Shown here: in pieces, positions 6,065 through 11,140 of the stretch
Numbering within the stretch: the stretch's first letter is position 1
Layout of the letters: each line of letters opens with the position of its first letter
Source: JBAXAB01 sp043718245
GTDB lineage: Bacteria > Patescibacteriota > Minisyncoccia > Phycocordibacterales > CAIZLB01
DNA: 11,230 bases
Reading direction: 5' to 3'
NCBI GenBank assembly: GCA_043718245.1
Contig: JAYSWB010000048.1
Coordinates: forward strand, 1-11,230
Program-made: the position numbers and the translations under genes
The notes under the pieces: generated by a model
Seen by the model: only the letters and a program-made list of their open reading frames with translations
The model's database searches: none
Told to the model about the DNA's origin: nothing

Positions 6065-6247
6065 TTAATTTTTATATTTCTCCTTCGCTAATTTAAATAT
6101 TTGCCCCATCGCTTCAACAGCTCGTGGATTCTCTATAATAATCGCTTTCAGTTCATGTCCATCTACGATACGTACAAATTCTTTTGTTACTTCGATAAAA
6201 TCAAGACCGAGACCTCTATTTGCTCCAGTGATAAAAGCAGATTTCAT
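6065..6247 (-). pseudogene. Truncated or chimeric SDR-like ORF
   Basis: A 60-codon ORF. Its first 17 residues, MKSAFITGANRGLGLDF, are a textbook short-chain dehydrogenase N-terminus, with the TGxxxGxG nucleotide-binding motif as TGANRGLG. Full SDRs have about 240 residues with a YxxxK catalytic pair, and neither is here. After residue 19 the sequence changes to VTKEFVRIVDGHELKAIIIENPRAVEAMG..., which is not recognised as SDR. The simplest reading is an internally deleted gene, or an SDR start fused to the end of another gene. A functional small protein is possible but there is no Shine-Dalgarno sequence. It converges with the HTH gene. Confidence 0.45.
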
Positions 6248-6270
6248 AGTTTAAAGCATATCAAGATTCT

Positions 6271-6342
6271 TTATACTTGGAAGGTCGCTTCAACTATTCT
6301 TAAGATATTCTTCACCAAAAATTCATCTCCACCATATAAACT
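6271..6342 (-). pseudogene. Possible short coding remnant in the 6248-6412 gap
   Basis: The 165-base gap between the SDR-like ORF and the antitoxin has no full gene. On the minus strand a 23-codon stretch, from just after a stop at 6343-6345 to a stop at 6271-6273, reads YGGDEFLVKNILRIVEATFQV at its end, with protein-like composition but no start codon. It may be the C-terminal scrap of a decayed gene. The evidence is weak. Confidence 0.15.
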
Positions 6343-6387
6343 TCAAAAATCCCAACATAATAAAAGGTCGAAGGGAACTTGTATCAT

Positions 6388-6405
6388 GTTTAACTTATGT
6401 TAAAC
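6388..6405 (+). promoter_or_regulatory. Inverted repeat, likely operator of the toxin-antitoxin operon
   Basis: GTTTAAC (6388-6394) and GTTAAAC (6399-6405) form a perfect 7-bp inverted repeat with a TTAT centre, ending 7 bases before the antitoxin ATG. Phd/YefM antitoxins normally bind such palindromes over their own promoter. A weak TTGTAT (6379-6384)/TAAACT (6401-6406) pair overlaps it, consistent with autorepression. Confidence 0.5.
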
Positions 6406-6412
6406 TTGCTAC

Positions 6413-6748
6413 ATGAAAAATACTAGATCAAAAAAGCAAATAAATATGGAACCAAAAGTCGTAGGTCTTCGCGAACTAAGAGAAAACATGGATAAATACG
6501 TTGAGCGAGTAGCGAAAGGGGAAAGTATCCTTGTGCTTCGCAAGTCAAAACCAGTTTTTAAAATCATGCCGGTGGATGAATGGGGAGATGAGGGACATTG
6601 GGAGGATATTGATATGAGAGATAAAAATGGGGAGGGTGTTCCTATGGATAAATTTTTTGTCATGCTTAGAAAACATATAGAAAAAGATGAACAAAAATCA
6701 AAAGTTTCTCAAAAAGTTAAACATAAAGGAGGGGGAACACGTAGCTAA
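6413..6748 (+). CDS. Phd/YefM-family antitoxin
   Basis: A 111-residue protein. Residues about 14-56 (PKVVGLRELRENMDKYVERVAKGESILVLRKSKPVFKIMPVDE) match the Phd/YefM fold: an N-terminal strand, the LRELRENMDKY helix and a basic hairpin ending in KPVFKIMPV. The later part (57-111) is charged and probably disordered until it wraps the toxin, as is normal for this family. It would neutralise the toxin encoded directly downstream and repress the operon through the palindrome at 6388-6405. The start is uncertain: ATG 6413 adds an 11-residue basic tip, and ATG 6446 (MEPKVV) gives a 100-residue form closer to the usual N-terminus. The 3' end overlaps the toxin gene by 62 bases in another frame. Plus-strand placement among minus-strand housekeeping genes suggests an accessory module. 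Confidence 0.85.
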   Translation: MKNTRSKKQINMEPKVVGLRELRENMDKYVERVAKGESILVLRKSKPVFKIMPVDEWGDEGHWEDIDMRDKNGEGVPMDKFFVMLRKHIEKDEQKSKVSQKVKHKGGGTRS

Positions 6749-6956
6749 GGCGATAGAGTCTATTTTGTACAGGGAATCAGAAGGTTTGGATGTTAAGAAA
6801 TTAAAAAACTACACTGATCTATTCAGGGTTAGAGTTGGGCGCATTAGGATTATTTATTATAAGAAAGAGGGGATGATTTCAAAGATTATCTTCACAGGAT
6901 TTAGGGACGATAATACTTATAACAATCTTAAATTCCTTAGTCAGTTCTTTACCTAA
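6687..6956 (+). CDS. RelE/ParE-superfamily toxin
   Basis: An 89-residue protein with the RelE/ParE pattern. Two helices (about residues 4-32, FLKKLNIKEGEHVAKAIESIL) are followed by KKLKNYTDLFRVRVGRIRIIYYKKEG (38-62) and a final strand SKIIFTGFRDDNTYNNL (65-81). The L[FY]R[VL]RVGxxRIIY core and late Arg73 are characteristic. RelE-like members cut mRNA in the ribosome A site, while ParE-like ones block gyrase. The sequence alone does not decide between them, though Arg49, Arg54 and Arg73 leave RNase activity possible. The first strand usual in the family is short here; an in-frame stop just upstream (6678-6680) rules out an earlier start. The 62-base overlap with the antitoxin indicates translational coupling. 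The last 8 bases overlap the 3' end of convergent tig. Confidence 0.8.
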   Translation: MNKNQKFLKKLNIKEGEHVAKAIESILYRESEGLDVKKLKNYTDLFRVRVGRIRIIYYKKEGMISKIIFTGFRDDNTYNNLKFLSQFFT

Positions 6957-8004
6957 CCCCCTCCAACCACTGCCACACCTTCTCATTCGTCAGCATCGTC
7001 TCAACAAAAATCATCGCACGTAACTTATCAGTATCCTTATACTGATTCATAATTATTGCCACCTCTTTGTCGACATCATCTTGTTCTGGCTTGATCGCTT
7101 CTTTATTAGCAATCTCATTTAATACAACCTGAGTCTGCGCTCTCTTCAACCCTTCAGGCTCCCAATCTTTTCTTAAATCCTCGATTGTTTTTCCGATATG
7201 CTTCAAATAATCATCAACCTTTAATCCCATCTGACCGATCTGATGAGTCATTTCTGATTCAATTCTATGAAGTTCATTTAGAACTAAAACCTTCGGTATT
7301 TTGATTTCACTCTTTGCGATAACCGCATCAAGTATTTCAACCCGCTTCTTCTGTTGTTCTTTTCTTACCTTCTGTACTTTAATACTATCTCGAATTTTCG
7401 CTTTAAATTCATCAACAGTCTTAAAATCTCCAAACTTCTTGATAAATTCTTCATTCACTTCCGGAAGTGGCAAATCACCATGGTTATGACCCTTGTCCTC
7501 TGGGTTATTCTTGTGATGGTCATCATGAGCTACCTGGTTCTGGAGTTCCTTGATGGCATCTTCAATTTCCTTATCAGTCGCCTCAGCATCATCAGACTTT
7601 TTACCATTAATATCCTTCGCTAATTTTTTATAATCAGCAATTTTAATAACAGGGTGCGTTGCTGTAGTAATTTTTACTTCAAAAGTTTCACCTGGCACGA
7701 TTTTATTAATCGCAACTTCTGGATTTCCGATTGCCTCTACTTTTGCTTCTGTAATAACATCTGGATAAATTTTTTCCAGTGCCAAACGCCCAGCTTCTTC
7801 AGTAATTAAAACTTCACCAAATTTTTCAACGATAACTTTCTCAGGTACATGTCCTGGTCTGAAGCCATCAATTTTCATCCCTTCTCCAACATTAGATACT
7901 GCTTCTTCTCTGTATTCAGCGACAGTTTTCTTATCGATAGAGATGACAATTTCCTGTCGGCAATCCTCGTTTTCTACTGGTTTGTTACTTATGATTTTAA
8001 ACAT
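6949..8004 (-). CDS. tig: Trigger factor lacking the PPIase domain
   Basis: A 351-residue trigger factor. The N-terminal ribosome-binding domain (1-about 130) holds the signature GFRPGHVP (47-54), the loop that docks at the exit tunnel. Residues about 185-345 match the C-terminal chaperone arms, starting LPEVNEEFIKKFGDFKTVDEFKAKI. Family members usually have about 430 residues with an FKBP-type PPIase domain between these parts. Here that domain is missing: the helix DKEIEDAIKELQNQVA (144-159) leads into a short His/Asp-rich linker (160-178, five His) and then the C-domain. It should hold nascent chains at the ribosome but not isomerise prolines. Its ATG directly abuts the ppa stop (TAAATG), implying translational coupling. 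The gene's end overlaps the toxin gene end by 8 bases. Confidence 0.9.
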   Translation of the reverse strand: MFKIISNKPVENEDCRQEIVISIDKKTVAEYREEAVSNVGEGMKIDGFRPGHVPEKVIVEKFGEVLITEEAGRLALEKIYPDVITEAKVEAIGNPEVAINKIVPGETFEVKITTATHPVIKIADYKKLAKDINGKKSDDAEATDKEIEDAIKELQNQVAHDDHHKNNPEDKGHNHGDLPLPEVNEEFIKKFGDFKTVDEFKAKIRDSIKVQKVRKEQQKKRVEILDAVIAKSEIKIPKVLVLNELHRIESEMTHQIGQMGLKVDDYLKHIGKTIEDLRKDWEPEGLKRAQTQVVLNEIANKEAIKPEQDDVDKEVAIIMNQYKDTDKLRAMIFVETMLTNEKVWQWLEGVR

Positions 8005-8535
8005 TTATTTTGCGTATTTATCCTTATAAGCTTTGACTGATTTTTCGAATGCTTCCATGGCTTTCTCTGCACCATCGAAACCATTAACCTGTACTTCTTT
8101 TTTCTGTAATTGCTTGTAAGTCAAAAAGAAGTGTTCCATTTCCTTTGTAAAATGCGGGTTAACATCTTTTAAATCTTTTATATGAGCAAATCTTGGATCC
8201 TCCTCGGGAACCGCAATAATCTTTGCATCGCTATCTCCTCCATCAATCATCCACATCACTCCGACGGGGCGCACTTTGACTAAACAGCCTGGGAAAAGAG
8301 GGTAAGTTGTAATAAGTACAACATCCAATGGATCTCCATCCTCCCACAAAGTCTGCGGAACAAAACCGTAATCAAAAGGATAATCCTGCGCAGTGTGAAG
8401 TACACGATCAAGCGCAATTAGCCCTGTCTTTTTATCAATTTCGTATTTGTTTTTAGACCCCTTATTAATTTCGATAATAGTAGTGATTGAATCCTTTGAT
8501 CCTGGTTCAAGATCGTGCCATAAGTTCATTGACAT
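8005..8535 (-). CDS. ppa: Inorganic pyrophosphatase, family I
   Basis: A 176-residue protein, the same size as the E. coli enzyme, and matching it throughout. It has KYEIDKKTGLIALDR (30-44), YPFDYGFVPQT (52-62), and the signature DGDPLDVV (66-73) with metal-binding Asp66, Asp68 and Asp71. Asp98, Asp103 and Lys104 lie in MIDGGDSDAKIIAVP, and Tyr140-Lys141 in HFFLTYKQLQ. It hydrolyses the pyrophosphate released by polymerases and aminoacyl-tRNA synthetases, driving these reactions forward. It sits 12 bases after nusA and abuts tig, so the three likely share a transcript. ATG 8535 is chosen; ATG 8529 two codons later is equally possible as neither has a clear Shine-Dalgarno sequence. Confidence 0.97.
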   Translation of the reverse strand: MSMNLWHDLEPGSKDSITTIIEINKGSKNKYEIDKKTGLIALDRVLHTAQDYPFDYGFVPQTLWEDGDPLDVVLITTYPLFPGCLVKVRPVGVMWMIDGGDSDAKIIAVPEEDPRFAHIKDLKDVNPHFTKEMEHFFLTYKQLQKKEVQVNGFDGAEKAMEAFEKSVKAYKDKYAK

Positions 8536-8547
8536 AAATTTTAAAAA

Positions 8548-9705
8548 TTAATTTGTAACTTCGGGAGCCGCTTCTTCAGATACAGGCACAGCCGCTGACT
8601 GAATATCAATTCTCCATCCAGTAAGTTTTGCCGCCAATCGAACATTCTGTCCTCCTTTTCCAATAGCAAGAGATTGCTGGTCTGGTGCAACTTCTACTTT
8701 TGCTGATTTCTCAGCTTCATTAATAGAGATGTTCAAGATTTTTGCAGGTGAAAGAGATTCCTTAATAAATTCCGCAGGATCTGAATTCCACTCGATAATG
8801 TCGATTTTTTCTCCACCTAACTCGCTCATGACTGTATTCACGCGCACTCCTCGCTGACCTACCATTGAACCAACTGGATCAATGTGAGTATCAATAGATG
8901 CAACCGCAATTTTTGAACGAGCACCAGCTTCGCGGGCAATTGATTTTATTTCAACAGAACCATTTGCAATTTCAGGTACTTCTAATTTGAAAAGTTCTCC
9001 TAAAAACTTTGGATGAGATCGAGATAATCTGAGGAAAATCCCCTTTGGAGTTTCTTCTACGCGAACCAATAACATTCGAAGTCTTTCACCCTGATTGTAG
9101 TGTTCGTTAGGAATTTGCTCTTCGTATGGAAGCATTCCAACTGCTCGTCCCATGTCTACGAAAACATTTCCACGTTCCATTCGCTGAACAGAACCAGAAA
9201 CGATTTCATTTTCTTTTTTACCAAATTCTGCCAATACCGAAGTTTTTTCTGCTTCGCGAATTTTCTGGATGATTACTTGTTTTGCAGTCTGTGCGGAAAT
9301 ACGGCTAAAATCATCGCGGTATTCAAGAGGAAATACCATTTCCTCGCCGACTTTGACGTCCTTTTTGATCTTTTGGGCGTTTTCCAAATATATATGCTGT
9401 TCATCACTAAATCGGATCATTTCAGGTGTTTCACCCTCGAGTTTTGTGGCTAAATCAGGATTTTCCTCTAATTGCTCGTCAGTAATGACCTGTGAAGGCT
9501 CTACTACGATTTTTACCTGAGTAAATTCAGTCTGGCCCGTAGATAGGTCAAAAACCGCGCGGATAAATTGTCCGCGACGTCCGTACTCCTTTTTATAAGC
9601 AGTAGCAAGAGACATTTCTATCGCCTCCATTACTTTTGCTCGAGGGATTCCTCTTTCCTGTTCTAGCTGATCTAATACCGAATTGATTACTTTTAAGTCA
9701 AACAT
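8548..9705 (-). CDS. nusA: Transcription termination/antitermination protein NusA
   Basis: A 385-residue NusA without the C-terminal acidic repeats found in enterobacteria. The order is an N-terminal RNA polymerase-binding domain (1-about 130, MFDLKVINSVLDQLEQERGI), an S1 domain (about 165-230, IVSGSVQRMERGNVFVDMGRAVGMLP), and two KH domains with GxxG loops GQRG (283-286) and GKGG (349-352). NusA binds the paused polymerase, promoting hairpin-dependent pausing and termination, and takes part in rRNA antitermination. The frame is open for 22 more codons to ATG 9771, but that extension is encoded by a terminator hairpin, and MFDLK is where the family starts; hence ATG 9705. It has its own promoter at 9778-9806 and a terminator in the leader, a possible autoregulatory device. 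infB and rimP, common neighbours, are absent; ppa follows. Confidence 0.95.
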   Translation of the reverse strand: MFDLKVINSVLDQLEQERGIPRAKVMEAIEMSLATAYKKEYGRRGQFIRAVFDLSTGQTEFTQVKIVVEPSQVITDEQLEENPDLATKLEGETPEMIRFSDEQHIYLENAQKIKKDVKVGEEMVFPLEYRDDFSRISAQTAKQVIIQKIREAEKTSVLAEFGKKENEIVSGSVQRMERGNVFVDMGRAVGMLPYEEQIPNEHYNQGERLRMLLVRVEETPKGIFLRLSRSHPKFLGELFKLEVPEIANGSVEIKSIAREAGARSKIAVASIDTHIDPVGSMVGQRGVRVNTVMSELGGEKIDIIEWNSDPAEFIKESLSPAKILNISINEAEKSAKVEVAPDQQSLAIGKGGQNVRLAAKLTGWRIDIQSAAVPVSEEAAPEVTN

Positions 9706-9727
9706 ATATTTAATTTTATTATCTTTT

Positions 9728-9758
9728 AAAAAAATGAGTCCGCCCGGGGAGGCGAACT
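9728..9758 (-). terminator. Leader terminator (attenuator) in front of nusA
   Basis: On the minus strand AGTTCGCC (9758-9751) pairs with GGCGGACT (9744-9737), 8 pairs including one G-U, loop of six bases, with a run of seven T at 9734-9728. It lies downstream of the nusA promoter and 23 bases before the nusA ATG, so transcripts from that promoter must read through it. It could also end ddl read-through transcripts. Confidence 0.7.
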
Positions 9759-9777
9759 GGACATCTTTCATGGTAGT

Positions 9778-9806
9778 AATATAAAGGATTTTAGGGGTGG
9801 TGTCAA
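9778..9806 (-). promoter_or_regulatory. Promoter for nusA
   Basis: On the minus strand TTGACA (9806-9801), a 17-base spacer and TATATT (9783-9778) make an almost perfect sigma-70-type promoter. The -35 overlaps the ddl stop codon. The expected start, about 9771, gives a leader of some 65 bases that contains the terminator at 9728-9758. Confidence 0.8.
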
Positions 9807-10657
9807 ACCCCAGAAACCCACTCTTTTAGCAAGTTTTTTAGCTCAACCCTTTCCTCCTTCAACATCTTCGGCAAGAGTGATGTATCAGTCATCCCCGGAA
9901 TCGTATTAATCTCCAAAAAATAAATCTCATTATCCTCTGTAACAAAAAAATCCGATCGAGAAATATGCTTTGCACCTATCGTCTGATGACAAACCAGAGC
10001 CTGCCTTTGCAATTCCTTATATATATCCGCATCAATTTTCGCTGGACAAATCTCTTCCGCCAACTTTTCCGGATCATATTTACTTTCAAAATCAAAAAAC
10101 TCTCCTTTAGGAATTATTTCTATAACAGGGAGAATAAGGTTCTTGCCATCTTTCTCTACAACTCCAACCGTCATCTCGCGACCTTTTATCGATTCTTCTA
10201 ATATAAAATCAATCCCAACATTCTCCCCAAACAACTTATCCAATTCTTCTTTATCATTACAAAGTTTTGAACCCACCGACGACCCACCAAGATTTGGCTT
10301 GGCAAATAAGGGAAAAGTATCAATTTCACGAGGAACTTTTATTCCAAGTTTAGAGACAATCTCTTTGGTTTTTCTTTTATCAATCCCAATGCTGTGTGCT
10401 TGTATACCAGAAAAAATATATGGAATTCCTAAAGTTTCAAGAAAAACTTGCAAACTGCCGTCTTCTGCACCAACTCCATGGATTACTGGGATGACAACAT
10501 CTAAATTCTTCCTAACATTAAAAAAATTATCTATATCATCCGGAAAAATAAATGTTTCAATTTCAGCAAAATCAATTGCATTACAAATATTTTTTGCTGA
10601 TTTAATAGAAATTTCTCTTTCGCCCGTTGAACCACCTGTGATGATGCCGATTTTCAT
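9803..10657 (-). CDS. ddl: D-alanine--D-alanine ligase
   Basis: An ATP-grasp ligase of 284 residues from ATG 10657. Motifs in order (numbered with the alternative start at 10666, three residues longer): GGSTGEREIS (11-20), HGVGAEDGSLQVFLETLGIPY (63-83), SGIQAHSIGIDK (86-97), KPNLGGSSVG (123-132), EESIKGREMTVGVV (157-170), the Y...CPAKI stretch (197-211) and SRSDFF...EIYFLEINTIPGMTDTSLLPK (237-267), with the metal-binding Glu and Asn in LEINT. It makes the D-Ala-D-Ala dipeptide for peptidoglycan. It is somewhat shorter than the usual 300-360, with a compact central region (FPLFAKPN). ATG 10657 (MKIGI) fits the family best, and a TAGAAT hexamer (10670-10665) overlaps the earlier ATG, suggesting an almost leaderless mRNA. 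It lies just after the terminator of the structured RNA; nusA follows, but with its own promoter. Confidence 0.93.
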   Translation of the reverse strand: MKIGIITGGSTGEREISIKSAKNICNAIDFAEIETFIFPDDIDNFFNVRKNLDVVIPVIHGVGAEDGSLQVFLETLGIPYIFSGIQAHSIGIDKRKTKEIVSKLGIKVPREIDTFPLFAKPNLGGSSVGSKLCNDKEELDKLFGENVGIDFILEESIKGREMTVGVVEKDGKNLILPVIEIIPKGEFFDFESKYDPEKLAEEICPAKIDADIYKELQRQALVCHQTIGAKHISRSDFFVTEDNEIYFLEINTIPGMTDTSLLPKMLKEERVELKNLLKEWVSGV

Positions 10658-10678
10658 TTGGTTCATTCTATCAGAAGT

Positions 10679-10719
10679 AAAAAAAGATTCCCTGCCGACG
10701 TCGAGCGTCAGCAGGGAAT
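10679..10719 (-). terminator. Intrinsic terminator of the structured RNA
   Basis: On the minus strand ATTCCCTGC (10719-10711) pairs with GCAGGGAAT (10695-10687), with an inner GACG/CGTC stem past one mismatch, and a run of seven T follows (10685-10679). There is no ORF just upstream, so it most likely ends the non-coding RNA at 10722-10962. Confidence 0.85.
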
Positions 10720-10721
10720 AG

Positions 10722-10962
10722 CAATTTGTGTTGAGGCTAGGGCCTTTACGGTCTTACCGAGTTTGGACATCTAGCTACCCGTCGTAGCTTTGGTGGGCCT
10801 TTACCCTAGGACATTCGAGTGTTCCCGATATTCCACGACTTTCTCTCGCCGATACTGATCGTTCACCAACAGGCTGATAGGCCTTGAACCCAAGCTCCGA
10901 CCGTTTCACAGCAACGGAGCATTTATTGGTATCCAAGTGTTACTCTCAACAATGAACTGCCA
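10722..10962 (-). ncRNA. Structured non-coding RNA with 16S rRNA-like blocks
   Basis: About 240 bases without a credible ORF, between a promoter candidate and a strong terminator. Three minus-strand blocks closely resemble bacterial 16S rRNA, in the same order as in 16S (roughly E. coli 105-270): GAGTAACACTTGGATACC (10945-10928), CAAGGCCTATCAGCCTGTTG (10886-10867, continuing GTGA), and GGGTAAAGGCCCACCAA (10806-10790) running into ACGACGGGTAGCTAGA. A 56-base insert (10807-10862) separates the last two blocks. The RNA appears to be closed by GTTGAG (10950-10945) with CTCAAC (10735-10730). Internal stems include GCTCCG/CGGAGC, AGCTAC/GTAGCT and CTAGGG/CCCTAG. It is either a rearranged rRNA fragment or a genuine stand-alone RNA that shares motifs with rRNA; the closing stem and own terminator favour function. 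RNase P, tmRNA and SRP signatures are absent. Confidence 0.6.
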
Positions 10963-10968
10963 CCGATT

Positions 10969-10996
10969 AGACTATCACTATTTTTATCAAATGAAA
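10969..10996 (-). promoter_or_regulatory. Candidate promoter for the structured RNA
   Basis: On the minus strand TTTCAT (10996-10991), 16 bases and TAGTCT (10974-10969) preceded by TGA form an extended -10 type promoter. The -35 overlaps the terminator at 10993-11020. The hexamers are moderate matches. Confidence 0.35.
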
Positions 10997-11020
10997 AACC
11001 GCCCTTCCGAGCGGTTTTTC
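10993..11020. terminator. Strong bidirectional terminator
   Basis: A perfect 10-bp inverted repeat, GAAAAACCGC (10993-11002) and GCGGTTTTTC (11011-11020), with an 8-base loop and A/T runs in the stem ends. It separates the consensus promoter at 11044-11071 from the structured RNA. Confidence 0.85.
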
Positions 11021-11037
11021 TGCCTTCTTGACTTACC
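10993..11037 (-). ncRNA. Possible tiny RNA between consensus promoter and terminator
   Basis: The promoter at 11044-11071 should start transcription near 11037, and the terminator at 10993-11020 would end it after about 45 bases. A GCCTT/AAGGC hairpin (11042-11022) with loop GGTAAGTCAAG straddles the predicted start. If the start is a few bases earlier, the RNA is essentially this hairpin plus the terminator hairpin. Whether it is a product or a promoter stranded by rearrangement is open. Confidence 0.3.
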
Positions 11038-11043
11038 AAGGCT

Positions 11044-11071
11044 ATTATATCCCTGGTAATAAGAGTGTCAA
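11044..11071 (-). promoter_or_regulatory. Consensus promoter within the inverted repeats
   Basis: On the minus strand TTGACA (11071-11066), a 16-base spacer and TATAAT (11049-11044): both hexamers are perfect consensus. It starts six bases after the tRNA fragment's discriminator base and points at the terminator at 10993-11020. Confidence 0.8.
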
Positions 11072-11077
11072 TTGTTG

Positions 11078-11124
11078 TGGAGGTGACGAGGATCGAACTC
11101 GCCACTTCTTGTTGGTAAGTCAAG
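11078..11124 (-). tRNA. 3' half of a tRNA gene, 5' half missing
   Basis: On the minus strand the T arm is complete: GCGAG-TTCGATC-CTCGT (11102-11086), with a consensus TTCRANY loop. It is followed by the acceptor 3' strand CACCTCC and discriminator A (11085-11078); no CCA is encoded. Before it lie a five-base variable loop and an arm CTTGA-CTTACCA-ACAAG (11124-11108) with one A-A mismatch. If real, this would place UAC (Val) as the anticodon, but a C at position 37 is atypical, so the identity is doubtful. The matching acceptor 5' strand GGAGGTG and the D arm are not found upstream, where IS30-type sequence begins. The gene is disrupted in this window. Confidence 0.5.
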
Positions 11125-11140
11125 AAGACTACAGCTGAAT

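Larger units (their letters stand above)
11024..11127. repeat. 16-bp perfect inverted repeats flanking a promoter and tRNA fragment
   Basis: CTTCTTGACTTACCAA at 11024-11039 recurs as its exact reverse complement at 11112-11127, 72 bases apart. The right copy lies in the anticodon-arm region of the tRNA fragment and abuts the IS30-type end. The enclosed segment holds a consensus promoter and the T arm and acceptor of the tRNA. Recombination between the copies would invert that segment. Confidence 0.8.

Noticed and set aside
7240..7265. A second CTGATGAGTC sequence on the plus strand
   Set aside because: It lies antisense inside tig and lacks a following GAAA, stem II partner and cleavage triplet, so it is not another hammerhead.
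9738..9771. 22-codon N-terminal extension of NusA from ATG 9771
   Set aside because: The extension is encoded by the leader terminator and U-run and has no counterpart in the NusA family; MFDLK at 9705 is the natural start.
10722..10962. RNase P RNA, tmRNA, SRP RNA or group I intron for the structured RNA
   Set aside because: The conserved RNase P GAGGAAAGTCC/ACAGAA elements, a tmRNA tag ORF, the SRP GGAAGGAAGCAG-type loop and group I core sequences were looked for and not found.
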